From: Sphingomonas sp. IC081
GTDB lineage: Bacteria; Pseudomonadota; Alphaproteobacteria; Sphingomonadales; Sphingomonadaceae
Direction of reading: 5' to 3'
Length of the DNA stretch: 64,000 bases
Assembly (NCBI RefSeq): GCF_006874585.1
Contig: NZ_CP029762.1
Coordinates: forward strand, 855,107-919,106
Positions 43,123 through 51,139 of the stretch are shown piece after piece. The notes under the pieces were generated by a model. The model was not told the DNA's origin. It saw only the letters and a list, made by a program, of their open reading frames with translations, and did not search any database. Both the position numbers and the translations under genes were made by a program. Every line of letters begins with the position of its first letter. The first letter of the stretch is position 1.

Positions 43123-44730
43123 CTATCTGCCAAGCAGCCCCCCGAGCAGTCCGGTCACCGGTGCCAGCGGCGGCTCGGTGCTGGTGGAACCGGTGCCCAG
43201 CCCGCCCAGCACACCCTCAACAGGTCCGGTAACGGGGGCCAGCGCATCGCCGCCGGAACCCGCCCCCAGCACCGTGCTCACCACGCCCGTGACCGGCGCG
43301 AGGATCGAACCGGCGTCCGTGCCCGCTCCCGTTGCCGTGCCGAGTTGCCCGGTCAGGTCTCCCAGCGAGCCGTTGACGGTATCGAGGATCGGCGCGGCCA
43401 CGGTATCGACCGTTGCCGTCACCGTCGCCACCACCGGCGCCAGACCGCCGGCCAGCTGGTCGACCCCGCTGCCCACCTGCTCGCCAAGCAACGCGCCCGC
43501 CAGGTTGCCGACCGGCGCCAGCCCGGCGACGACGGCCTCGCTGGTGGTCGGCAGCGTCAGGTCGAGCACCTTGCCGTCCGAGAGCACGTCGGCCGTGACC
43601 AGCTGGCCGGACACCAGTCCCGGATCGCTGGACAGCAGGTTCACCCCGGCAAGGGTATCCGCCGTGCTGGCCCCGGTAATGGCATGGTCGGCGAGGTCGA
43701 GGCCGATGAGCGGTCCATTGTAGCTGCTCGCCGGATCGCCGCTGCCGCCAAGCGTACCGGTAAGGCCATCGACCAGCCCGCCAAGCGGCGCGGTCACCGG
43801 CGCCAGCACGCCGCCTTCACCCACGACCGGGGCCAGCAACCCGTTCACCGTGCCCAGCACCGGCGAAGCGATGCCGTCGACGGTCGACGTCACCGTGGCG
43901 ACGACCGGCGAGAGCCCGTCGGTGAGCTGGGTCACGGTGCCGCCGACCTGATCGCCGAGCAGCGCTCCGGTCAGGGAGCCGACCGGCGCCAGGACCGCCT
44001 GGGTCTGCGCGGTGATGGTGGGCAGGTTGACGGCCACGACATTGCCGTCGCCGGTGAGCAGATCGACCGCCAGGCCGCCACCACTGGCCGTCGTCGTCGC
44101 AGGCGCCAGATTGACGTCGATCAGCGTGCCGGAACCGCTCGGCCCCAATAGCGCGCCGTCGCCGACGGACACCCCCGCGATCGGCCCGGTATAGCCGGAC
44201 GACGACGGGTCCGAGGGACCGGTCGGGCCTCCGGGGCCGGTCGGACCGCCGGGGCCGGTCGGACCATCGGGGCCAGTCGGACCATCGGGGCCAGTCGGAC
44301 CACCGGGGCCAGTCGGACCGCCGGGGCCAGTCGGACCGCCGGGGCCAGTCGGACCGCCGGGGCCAGTCGGACCATCGGGGCCAGTCGGACCATCGGGGCC
44401 AGTCGGACCACCGGGGCCAGTCGGACCATCGGGGCCAGTCGGACCACCGGGGCCAGTCGGACCGCCGGGGCCAGTCGGACCGCCGGGGCCAGTCGGACCA
44501 TCGGGGCCGGTCGGACCGCCGGGGCCGGTCGGACCATCGGGGCCAGTCGGACCGCCGGGGCCGGTCGGACCATTGGGGCCACTCGGGCCGCTGGGTCCGC
44601 TGGGACTGCCAGGTCCGGACGGCGAACCACCGGCGCCCAGCTTGAAGCCCACGCCATCGGCGCATCCGGCCAGCAACAGAGCCGGGATCGCCGTTGCGCA
44701 CAGCAATGCATGTCTGGTGATGGAGCGCAT
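43123..44730 (-). CDS. Collagen-like repeat lipoprotein
   Basis: A 535-aa protein. The signal peptide ends in a lipobox (ALLLAGC, Cys at about 23), so it should be a lipoprotein. A short Ser-Pro-Gly linker is followed by 20 GPTGP(G/D/S) hexapeptides, i.e. 40 Gly-Pro-X triplets, able to form a collagen triple helix. The C-terminal part contains two related ~150-residue units, each with a GP(I/L)xGxx start, VN(L)L segments, LAPVG(S/N)L(T/A)GALLG(D/E)QVG, and SPVVATVT(S/A)TVD-type strands. Start: the ATG at 44730 has AAGGAG upstream. Surface adhesin is the likely role by analogy with other bacterial collagen-like proteins; this is inference. Confidence 0.82.
   Translation of the reverse strand: MRSITRHALLCATAIPALLLAGCADGVGFKLGAGGSPSGPGSPSGPSGPSGPNGPTGPGGPTGPDGPTGPGGPTGPDGPTGPGGPTGPGGPTGPGGPTGPDGPTGPGGPTGPDGPTGPDGPTGPGGPTGPGGPTGPGGPTGPGGPTGPDGPTGPDGPTGPGGPTGPGGPTGPSDPSSSGYTGPIAGVSVGDGALLGPSGSGTLIDVNLAPATTTASGGGLAVDLLTGDGNVVAVNLPTITAQTQAVLAPVGSLTGALLGDQVGGTVTQLTDGLSPVVATVTSTVDGIASPVLGTVNGLLAPVVGEGGVLAPVTAPLGGLVDGLTGTLGGSGDPASSYNGPLIGLDLADHAITGASTADTLAGVNLLSSDPGLVSGQLVTADVLSDGKVLDLTLPTTSEAVVAGLAPVGNLAGALLGEQVGSGVDQLAGGLAPVVATVTATVDTVAAPILDTVNGSLGDLTGQLGTATGAGTDAGSILAPVTGVVSTVLGAGSGGDALAPVTGPVEGVLGGLGTGSTSTEPPLAPVTGLLGGLLGR
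44212..44571. repeat. 18-bp tandem repeat array, 20 units
   Basis: Twenty units of an 18-bp repeat (coding Gly-Pro-Thr-Gly-Pro-Gly/Asp), 360 bp in all, made of two near-identical 9-mers of the type GGCCAGTCGG-ACC. Because the unit is a multiple of three without stops, other frames are also open across it. Codon variants (AGT/GGT and ACC/ATC) alternate irregularly. Confidence 0.9.
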
Positions 44731-45234
44731 CGTTGCGCCGCTCCTTGCGCCCCTCCTCGCGCCGTTTGTCCGTTCGCCTCTCATGTTCACAACCTCCTTG
44801 GAATTTGCCCAGTTCGAAGGAGCCTAGGCAGTCCAATCGGTTGGATCGCGCGAAGAAGAAGCCACCGGGAATGTGGCGAGATGCCCGCCGTGCACCCCGT
44901 CCGCGCGCGTTTGCGCAAGGCGTCATCGCAGGCGCGCAAATGGCGACCGGCCAAGCCGCGTCCCGTGCTTGGGGATGTTCTGGCGAGGGAAAACCGCCGC
45001 AAGGGCGCCGCCTCGGACGCAAAGGGCGCCCCGCACCATTAGCGCCGGTGCGAGGGCAATTGCCGCGCCCTCAGGACGGGGGTGGTGGCCGCAAGGGAGA
45101 TGGCTTCGCTAGGCGGCGTGGACAAATTCCTCGAGGTCACGACCGGAGGCAAAACCCGTCAATTCAAGGAGAGGAGGCGCAGGACTATGTCGATATTTCA
45201 AGACTTCCCGACGCAGCGCTGGGCCATTTTGCCA
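44731..45234. other. Intergenic region upstream of the collagen-like gene
   Basis: About 500 bp with no convincing gene. It should contain the promoter of the collagen-like gene. Frames in this stretch are short or have no protein-like composition. Confidence 0.5.
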
Positions 45235-45570
45235 TCAAACCTCGATGGTCCCGTTTATGCGTTTACGACCTGACAAGGTCATGCGTTGCTCGTAGGCTGC
45301 GGCCAGTTCCTCGATCGCAAATGCCACTCCGGCGAGCGGCGTGTTGAAGGCAGCCGCGACGCCTGCCGCACCGCCAGCGATGTAAACCGACGATTTCAGA
45401 GGAATTCGGAATATCTTGTGAATGCGGCCCATCACGGCAGCCGCAATCTGGACAGTGGGCCCTTCCCTCCCGACCGAAGCGCCGATCGGTAGCGCGCCGA
45501 TCGTGAGGAAGAACTTGGCAATGCGATGTCGCCAAACTTCCGCTTCAGGACCATGCCGACGAAGAACTAT
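45235..45570 (-). pseudogene. Fragment of a ClC-family chloride channel/transporter
   Basis: The minus-strand frame contains the ClC selectivity-filter region IGASVGREGPTVQIAAA followed by IAGGAAGVAAAFNTPLAGVAFAIEEL, both diagnostic of ClC proteins. The fragment is about 110 residues, while the family has 400 or more. It is closed upstream by a TGA near 45571, about 27 codons before the GREGP motif, and downstream by a stop at 45235 just after the second motif. No other ClC segment is visible nearby. It is a truncated relic at the edge of the ectoine island. Confidence 0.85.
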
Positions 45571-45690
45571 TCACAGGCGGCCTCGCGCCACATCACGCTC
45601 AACCGGCTGGATGTCCACCTGGCAAGTCCGATATTTCTCCCCGCTCTGGATTGTTCCGCCTATCGCCGCTGCCGGGAACAAGCCGCTCTG
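45571..45690. other. Short region between the ClC fragment and marR
   Basis: A minus-strand frame here reads FPAAAIGGTIQSGEKYRTC and ends at the TGA at about 45571. It is about 35 residues of protein-like sequence with no start and no family I recognise, possibly another gene remnant. Confidence 0.3.
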
Positions 45691-46137
45691 TCAGTTCGGG
45701 CCTGCCACCTCGGGCGCGAGCAAGGCATCGAGCCGCTCGAGCCCGGCCAGGATCATCGCCTGTTCCCAGGCAGCAAGACCGGCAAACCCCTGACTGAAGC
45801 GCATCTGGAGCGGAAACGGCGAAGCCCTGAGCTTTTCCCGCCCCAGTTCGGTGACCTGCAACAGGACCTGCCGCTTATCGGCAAGACCGCGCGTTCGCGT
45901 TACGAGCTGCGCTGCCACGAGACGATCGACAATATTGGTGATCGTCGCCTGCCCAAAGCCCAGGACGCTGGCGACGGCGCTCGGCGTAATCGTCTCATGG
46001 CCGCCGATCTGCCGCAGCACCAATGCCTGCGAGGAGGTCAGGCCCGTCGCGGCAGCCATTTTCCGGTTCTCCAACTCGGCCGCGTCAAGAATTTTTCGCA
46101 GGGCCAGAAGGGCCGCCGGCGTGAGGTCGATTTCCAT
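45691..46137 (-). CDS. MarR-family regulator, probable repressor of the ectoine operon (EctR-like)
   Basis: A 148-aa MarR-family winged-helix regulator: LTSSQALVLRQIGGHETITPSAVASVLGFGQATITNIVDRL and the wing TRTRGLADKRQVLLQVTELG. It is divergent from ectA with 293 bp between. In halophilic methylotrophs a MarR-family protein, EctR, encoded upstream of ectABC-ask represses the operon, so the arrangement here supports the same role. That assignment is by position and family, not by sequence comparison. Confidence 0.85.
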   Translation of the reverse strand: MEIDLTPAALLALRKILDAAELENRKMAAATGLTSSQALVLRQIGGHETITPSAVASVLGFGQATITNIVDRLVAAQLVTRTRGLADKRQVLLQVTELGREKLRASPFPLQMRFSQGFAGLAAWEQAMILAGLERLDALLAPEVAGPN

Positions 46138-46430
46138 GCCCGACAGCTAGCTTTCCTGCGGGTTTGCGCCAAGCGTGAAGATGCTTCGATTGTCGAATTA
46201 ATTGCACTTCAATGACAGCTTTGAGAGGTCATTTTCGACTCCGTACTGTTGCGCATCTTCTCGTAATGCCTATGGTAATGGCCGAGAACCACGGATGACA
46301 TGGCAACAGCCAAGCACGCGAACGTGCTTCGGAGGGTGAAGTAATATTTGATGATGATGTAAACAATGCCCGCCTGCGGAGCGATTCCGCGGGCCCGATC
46401 CGCGCGCACGCCGTCGGCCGTCGCACTTCA
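46138..46430. promoter_or_regulatory. ect promoter/operator region
   Basis: 293 bp between the MarR-type gene and ectA, A/T-richer than the flanks, with a GATTGTCGAATTAATTGC stretch and a small inverted repeat ATTG-CACTT-CAAT (46201-46213). These are plausible MarR-type targets. A 66-codon minus-strand frame here is not supported as a gene. Confidence 0.45.
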
Positions 46431-46940
46431 GTGGACGCGGGCGCAGCGATTATCCTGCGCGAACCCAAAGCAGAGGATGGACCGGCCGTTTCCGCACTGA
46501 TCGCCGCCTCGCCGCCGCTCGACGGCAACTCGGCTTATTGCAATCTCCTGCAGTGCAGCGATTTCGCCGGCACTTGCGTCGTTGCCGAGAGGAACGGCCG
46601 CATTGTCGGTTGGATTTCCGCCTATCGGCCTCCTTCGCATCCCGAGCGGCTGTTCGTCTGGCAGGTTGCCGTCGCGGCCGAAGCGCGCGGCCAAGGCCTC
46701 GGCGGGCGCATGCTCGACGCGCTGATCGTGCGCCCGGCATCGCGCGGCGCCTGCGAACTCACCACCACCATTACCGAGGCCAATCCGGCTTCCTGGGCCC
46801 TCTTCACGGCCTTCGCGCGGCGCCACGGCGCCGTGCTGACCCGCTCCGTGCGCTTCGATCGCGAAAGCCACTTTGCCGGAGCACACGATACCGAATGGCA
46901 GGCGTGCATCGCCCCCCTGCCCTTCAATTCGTCCAACTGA
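46431..46940 (+). CDS. ectA: L-2,4-diaminobutyrate acetyltransferase
   Basis: A 169-aa GNAT-family enzyme making N-gamma-acetyl-diaminobutyrate, the second step of ectoine synthesis. It has LREPKAEDGPAVSALIAASPPLDGNSAYCNLLQC (EctA hallmark, split here as ILREPKAEDG and LDGNSAYCNLLQC) and the acetyl-CoA loop VAAEARGQGLGGRMLDAL. The start is GTG at 46431. First gene of ectABCD-ask. Confidence 0.93.
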   Translation: MDAGAAIILREPKAEDGPAVSALIAASPPLDGNSAYCNLLQCSDFAGTCVVAERNGRIVGWISAYRPPSHPERLFVWQVAVAAEARGQGLGGRMLDALIVRPASRGACELTTTITEANPASWALFTAFARRHGAVLTRSVRFDRESHFAGAHDTEWQACIAPLPFNSSN

Positions 46941-46975
46941 ACGTCACTTCCAAACGAACAGGGGGTTTCCTCCAC

Positions 46976-48292
46976 ATGACGACGATTCCCACACCGAGCG
47001 CCGATGCGCCGGACACCAGCATCTATGACCGCCGAGAATCGCAGGTGCGCAGCTATTCGCGCGCCATGCCGCGCCAGTTCGACCGCGCCGAAGGCGTATG
47101 GCTGCACGACAGCAAGGGCGGGCGCTACCTCGACTTCCTCTCGGGCTGTTCCTCATTGAACTACGGTCACAACCATCCGGTACTGAAGCAGGCACTGATC
47201 GACTACATCGCGCGCGACGGCGTGACCCATGCGCTCGATCTGCATACCGAGGCCAAAACCCGGTTCCTGCGCGCGTTCGAGGACATAATCCTGGAGCCGC
47301 GCGGGCTCGATTACCGCGCTATGTTCACCGGGCCGACCGGGACCAACGCGGTGGAAGCGGCCATCAAGCTGGCCCGCAAGGTGACCGGACGCGAGATGGT
47401 CATCGCCTTCACCAACGGTTTCCACGGCATGACCCTGGGCGCGCTGGCCTGCACCGGCAATGCCGGAAAACGCAGCGGCGCCGGTGTCCCGCTGAGCCAC
47501 GTCAGCCACGAGCCCTTCGACGGCTACTACGGACCCGACGTCGATACCGCGGACCTGCTCGAACAGCGCCTGTCGGACCCTTCGAGCGGGCTCGACTCAC
47601 CCGCCGCCTTCCTTGTCGAGACCGTGCAAGGCGAAGGCGGCCTCAACGCGGCATCGCCTGAGTGGCTGCGCCGCATTGCCGCGATCGCCCGCAAGCATGG
47701 CGCCTTGCTGATCGTCGATGACATCCAGGCCGGCTGCGGGCGGACCGGCAGCTTCTTCAGCTTCGATGCAATGGGTTTCACACCCGACATCGTGACGCTT
47801 GCCAAATCGCTCTCGGGCATGGGCCTGCCTTTCGCGCTCACGCTGATGCGCCCCCACCTCGACCAGTGGGCGCCGGGCGAGCACAACGGGACGTTCCGCG
47901 GCAACAATCACGCCTTCGTCACCGCCACGGCCGCCTTGCGCGAGTTCTGGGCCGATCCCGCTTTCCAGGACGATATCACCCGGCGCGGCGATATCCTGGA
48001 GCGGCGGCTGGAACGCATGGCTACGCGCCATGGTCTCTCGACGCGCGGGCGGGGCATGATGCGCGGAATTGACGTGGGGAGCGGCGAGATCGCCGCGAAG
48101 ATCACCTCCGCCTGCTTCGCGCAGGGGCTCATCATCGAGACCAGCGGCGCGCATGACGAGATCGTCAAGGTGCTTGCCCCGCTCGTCATCGACGATGCCG
48201 TGCTCAATGCCGGTCTCGACATTCTGGAAGAAGCCGTCGCCGAGGCGCTGCCTGCCTCGGCCGAGCAGCACGCGCTCGGCGTCGCGGCCTGA
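46976..48292 (+). CDS. ectB: Diaminobutyrate--2-oxoglutarate transaminase
   Basis: A 438-aa class III PLP aminotransferase converting aspartate semialdehyde to diaminobutyrate. It has the EctB start IYDRRESQVRSYSRAMPRQFDRAEG, GTNAVEAAIKLARKVTGR, the PLP aspartate in LIVDDIQAGCGRTGSFF and the lysine in VTLAKSLSGMGLP. The ATG at 46976 is chosen; the longer frame upstream is antisense/shadow of ectA. Confidence 0.95.
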   Translation: MTTIPTPSADAPDTSIYDRRESQVRSYSRAMPRQFDRAEGVWLHDSKGGRYLDFLSGCSSLNYGHNHPVLKQALIDYIARDGVTHALDLHTEAKTRFLRAFEDIILEPRGLDYRAMFTGPTGTNAVEAAIKLARKVTGREMVIAFTNGFHGMTLGALACTGNAGKRSGAGVPLSHVSHEPFDGYYGPDVDTADLLEQRLSDPSSGLDSPAAFLVETVQGEGGLNAASPEWLRRIAAIARKHGALLIVDDIQAGCGRTGSFFSFDAMGFTPDIVTLAKSLSGMGLPFALTLMRPHLDQWAPGEHNGTFRGNNHAFVTATAALREFWADPAFQDDITRRGDILERRLERMATRHGLSTRGRGMMRGIDVGSGEIAAKITSACFAQGLIIETSGAHDEIVKVLAPLVIDDAVLNAGLDILEEAVAEALPASAEQHALGVAA

Positions 48293-48320
48293 GCCTCCTC
48301 CCACCAAAAGGAATTCACGC

Positions 48321-48707
48321 ATGATCGTTCGCAATCTCGAAGATATCCGCACGTCCGACCGCCACGTCGAGGGCAAAGGCTGGGTCAGTGACCGCCTGCT
48401 GCTCAAGGACGACCAGATGGGCTTTTCCTTCCACGTCACGACGATGTTCGCGGGCGAGGAACTGCACATGCACTACCAGAACCACCTGGAAGCCGTGCTT
48501 GTCCTTCAGGGCACCGGCACCATCGAGGATCTCGGCACCGGGCTCACCCACGAACTGAAGCCGGGCGTGATGTATGCGCTCAACGCCCATGACCGCCACA
48601 TCGTCCGGCCGACGCAGGACATCCTGTGTGCCTGCGCCTTCAACCCGCCGGTCACCGGCCGCGAGGTGCACGACGAGAACGGCGCCTACCCGGCGCTCGC
48701 GGACTGA
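48321..48707 (+). CDS. ectC: Ectoine synthase
   Basis: A 128-aa cupin-type enzyme that closes N-acetyl-diaminobutyrate to ectoine. MIVRNLEDIRTSDRHVEGKG, the metal-binding cupin stretch HMHYQNHLEAVLVLQGTG and ELKPGVMYALNAHDRH are the EctC signatures. The ATG at 48321 is preceded by AAAGGAA. Length matches the family. Confidence 0.96.
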   Translation: MIVRNLEDIRTSDRHVEGKGWVSDRLLLKDDQMGFSFHVTTMFAGEELHMHYQNHLEAVLVLQGTGTIEDLGTGLTHELKPGVMYALNAHDRHIVRPTQDILCACAFNPPVTGREVHDENGAYPALAD

Positions 48708-48728
48708 ACAGGGAGGGACAGGTTCAAG

Positions 48729-49655
48729 ATGCAGGATCTCTATCCGACCCGGTGCGCAAGCGAACCCCGGCTGTTGCCGCGCGGCGAACCCGTCGCGCGC
48801 CGGGACTGGACCCCGCAGGCGCCGCTGAGCGCGGCACAAATCGAACAATTCGACCGGGACGGCTTCCTCGTTCTGGAGAACGTGTTTTCACCGCAGGAAG
48901 TCGCCGCCCTGCAGGCCGAAACCGGAAGCCTTCTGGCCGATCCGGCCGGCCTCAAGGATGAGACGGTCGTGATCGAGCCCGGCAGCCGCGAAGTGCGCTC
49001 GATCTTCGAAATCCATCTGCAGAGCGCGGTGATGGCTCGCCTGGTTGCCGACGCGCGACTGGCGGGCGTGGCCAGCTTCCTGCTCGACGATGAAGTCTAT
49101 CTCCACCAGTCGAGGCTCAACTACAAGCCGGGCTTCGCGGGCAAGGAATTCTACTGGCATTCCGACTTCGAAACCTGGCACGCCGAAGACGGGATGCCCT
49201 CCATGCGGGCTCTGTCGATGTCGGTCCTGCTGGCCGAGAACACGCCGAACAACGGACCGCTCATGGTCTTGCCCGGTTCGCATCGCACTTTTGTCTCCTG
49301 CGTCGGCGAGACCCCGCCCGATCACTACCGCCAGTCCCTGCGACGCCAGGAATATGGCGTGCCCGACGAGATGAGCCTTGCCGAACTGGCCCATCGGCAC
49401 GGGATCGTCGCCCCTGTCGGCAAGCCGGGCACCGTGGTGCTGTTCGACTGCAACACGATGCACGGTTCGAACGGCAACATCACGCCTTTCCCCCGCGCCA
49501 ATGCGTTCCTCGTCTACAACGCGGTCAGCAACCGGTTGAAAGATCCCTTCGCGGCCCCTGCCCGTCGCCCCGAATTCATTGCGACCCGCTTCGTTCGTCC
49601 CATCACGCCGGTTTCCGGCCCGATTGGCGGCATTACCCAGGGAGCACCGGCATGA
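48729..49655 (+). CDS. ectD: Ectoine 5-hydroxylase
   Basis: A 308-aa Fe(II)/2-oxoglutarate dioxygenase producing 5-hydroxyectoine. Iron ligands His144 and Asp146 are in FYWHSDFETWHAEDG and the third, His245, is in FDCNTMHGSNGN. The EctD signature region 130-160 is intact, so the strain should make hydroxyectoine. It overlaps the aspartokinase gene by four bases. Confidence 0.96.
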   Translation: MQDLYPTRCASEPRLLPRGEPVARRDWTPQAPLSAAQIEQFDRDGFLVLENVFSPQEVAALQAETGSLLADPAGLKDETVVIEPGSREVRSIFEIHLQSAVMARLVADARLAGVASFLLDDEVYLHQSRLNYKPGFAGKEFYWHSDFETWHAEDGMPSMRALSMSVLLAENTPNNGPLMVLPGSHRTFVSCVGETPPDHYRQSLRRQEYGVPDEMSLAELAHRHGIVAPVGKPGTVVLFDCNTMHGSNGNITPFPRANAFLVYNAVSNRLKDPFAAPARRPEFIATRFVRPITPVSGPIGGITQGAPA

Positions 49656-51091
49656 CGAGAACACACTGCGTCGAAAAGATCGGCGGCACATCGATGGCGG
49701 CAACCTCCACCGTGTTCGAAAACGTCTTGATCGCCGGGCGGGAGGGCGCGGAGCTCTACAATCGGATCTTCGTTGTCTCTGCCTATGCCGGGATGACCGA
49801 CCTGCTGCTCGAAAACAAGAAGACCGGCGCCCCCGGCGTCCATGGTCATTTTCTCCGCAATGAAACGCCGGGTGCCTGGCGCACGGCCCTGACCGACGTG
49901 CTCGGCGCGATGTGGGCCCGCAATGCCGAGATGTTCGCCCGCCCGGAAAGCCGCGAGGAAGCGGACCGTTTCGTGGCCGCGCGGATTGCGACGCTCGATG
50001 CCTGCCTCGAGGATCTCGACCGGCTGCGCAGTCGCGGCCATTTCTGCCTCAGTGAACAGATGAGCACCGTGCGCGAGATGCTGGCAGGGCTCGGCGAAGC
50101 TCATGCCGCGCACTCTACCGCGCTGCTGCTGCGCGATCGCGGCGTCAACGCCGTCTTCGTCGACCTTTCCGTCTGGAACCACGACGATCTGGTCAGTCTG
50201 GATGAACGCATCCACGCCGCATTCGACACCATAGACCTGTCGCGCGAAATGCCGATCGTCACTGGATACGCAGGCTGCGAGGGCGGAATGGTCCGCCGTT
50301 ACGCGCGCGGTTATTCCGAAATGACGTTTTCGCGCATTGCCGTCGTCACCAGCGCCCGCGAAGCCATCATCCACAAGGAGTTCCATCTCTCCAGCGCCGA
50401 TCCGCGCCTTGTGGGTGAAGAGCGGGCGCGCAAGATCGGTCGCACCAACTACGACGTCGCCGATCAGCTCGCCAATCTCGGCATGGAAGCCATCCATCCG
50501 CGCGCGGGCCGGGGCCTGCGCCAATCGGGCATCCCGCTCAGGGTTCGCAACACCTTCGAACGCCATGACGAGGGCACCTTGATCGAAGGGGACTTCGTTT
50601 CGAAAACGCCCCGCGTGGAAATCGTCACCGGGCTCGCCTCGGTCCAGGCATTGCAGTTCTTCGAGCAGGACATGGTGGGGGAGAAGGGTTACGACGCCGC
50701 GATCCTCGAAACACTCACGCGCCATGGCGCCTGGATCGTCAGCAAGAGCTCCAACGCCAATACGATTACCCACTACCTCAGCGGAACCGGTGCCGAACAG
50801 GCTGCACGGATCGTCGAGGACTTGCGCCGGCAATGGCCGGGCGCGCAAGTGACAGCGCAGGAAGTGGCGATGGTATCGGTGATCGGCAGCGCCTTGTCCG
50901 AACCGACACTGGTGCCGCGCGCGCTCGCCGCGCTCGACCGGGCGGGCATCGGTCTTGTCGCGCTCCAGCACCAGATCCAGGGCGTCGACATCCAGTTCAT
51001 CGTCGATCCGGCGGATTTCGAAGGCGCGATCCAGGCGCTGCACGCGGCACTCGTCGAGAGCGACGCCCTGACCGACCGCGCCGCGGCTTGA
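49652..51091 (+). CDS. ask: Ectoine-operon aspartate kinase
   Basis: A 479-aa aspartokinase (Ask_Ect type), which phosphorylates aspartate to feed ectoine synthesis. It begins with the kinase motif VEKIGGTSMAATSTV and continues with the family segments LSEQMSTVREMLAGLG and EFHLSSADPRLVGEERARKIGRTNYDVADQL. The C-terminal ACT pair (VSKSSNANTITHYL, IQGVDIQFIVD) is present. Its ATG overlaps the ectD stop. Dedicated kinases in ect operons commonly escape normal lysine/threonine feedback. Confidence 0.95.
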   Translation: MTRTHCVEKIGGTSMAATSTVFENVLIAGREGAELYNRIFVVSAYAGMTDLLLENKKTGAPGVHGHFLRNETPGAWRTALTDVLGAMWARNAEMFARPESREEADRFVAARIATLDACLEDLDRLRSRGHFCLSEQMSTVREMLAGLGEAHAAHSTALLLRDRGVNAVFVDLSVWNHDDLVSLDERIHAAFDTIDLSREMPIVTGYAGCEGGMVRRYARGYSEMTFSRIAVVTSAREAIIHKEFHLSSADPRLVGEERARKIGRTNYDVADQLANLGMEAIHPRAGRGLRQSGIPLRVRNTFERHDEGTLIEGDFVSKTPRVEIVTGLASVQALQFFEQDMVGEKGYDAAILETLTRHGAWIVSKSSNANTITHYLSGTGAEQAARIVEDLRRQWPGAQVTAQEVAMVSVIGSALSEPTLVPRALAALDRAGIGLVALQHQIQGVDIQFIVDPADFEGAIQALHAALVESDALTDRAAA

Positions 51092-51099
51092 TGGGAAAG

Positions 51100-51131
51100 C
51101 CCCCTTGCTGCCGCGACCGGCAGCAAGGGGG
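51100..51131 (+). promoter_or_regulatory. 14-bp hairpin that buries the downstream ribosome-binding site
   Basis: The left arm CCCCCTTGCTGCCG (51100-51113) pairs perfectly with 51118-51131 around a CGAC loop. The right arm holds AAGGGGGG, the only Shine-Dalgarno-like sequence before the MFS start at 51140. It may be a terminator after ask or a structure controlling MFS translation. Only a few T follow. Confidence 0.7.
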
Positions 51132-51139
51132 GCCGTTTC

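Noticed and set aside
43817..45022. 401-codon Arg-Ser-Asp-Trp-Pro repeat frame
   Set aside because: It arises because the 18-bp array is open in other frames; the collagen frame has a signal peptide, lipobox and ribosome-binding site.
46209..46409. 66-codon minus-strand frame with a hydrophobic middle
   Set aside because: It lies in the ect regulatory region, has no good ribosome-binding site and no family. The membrane-like stretch could be chance in A/T-rich DNA.
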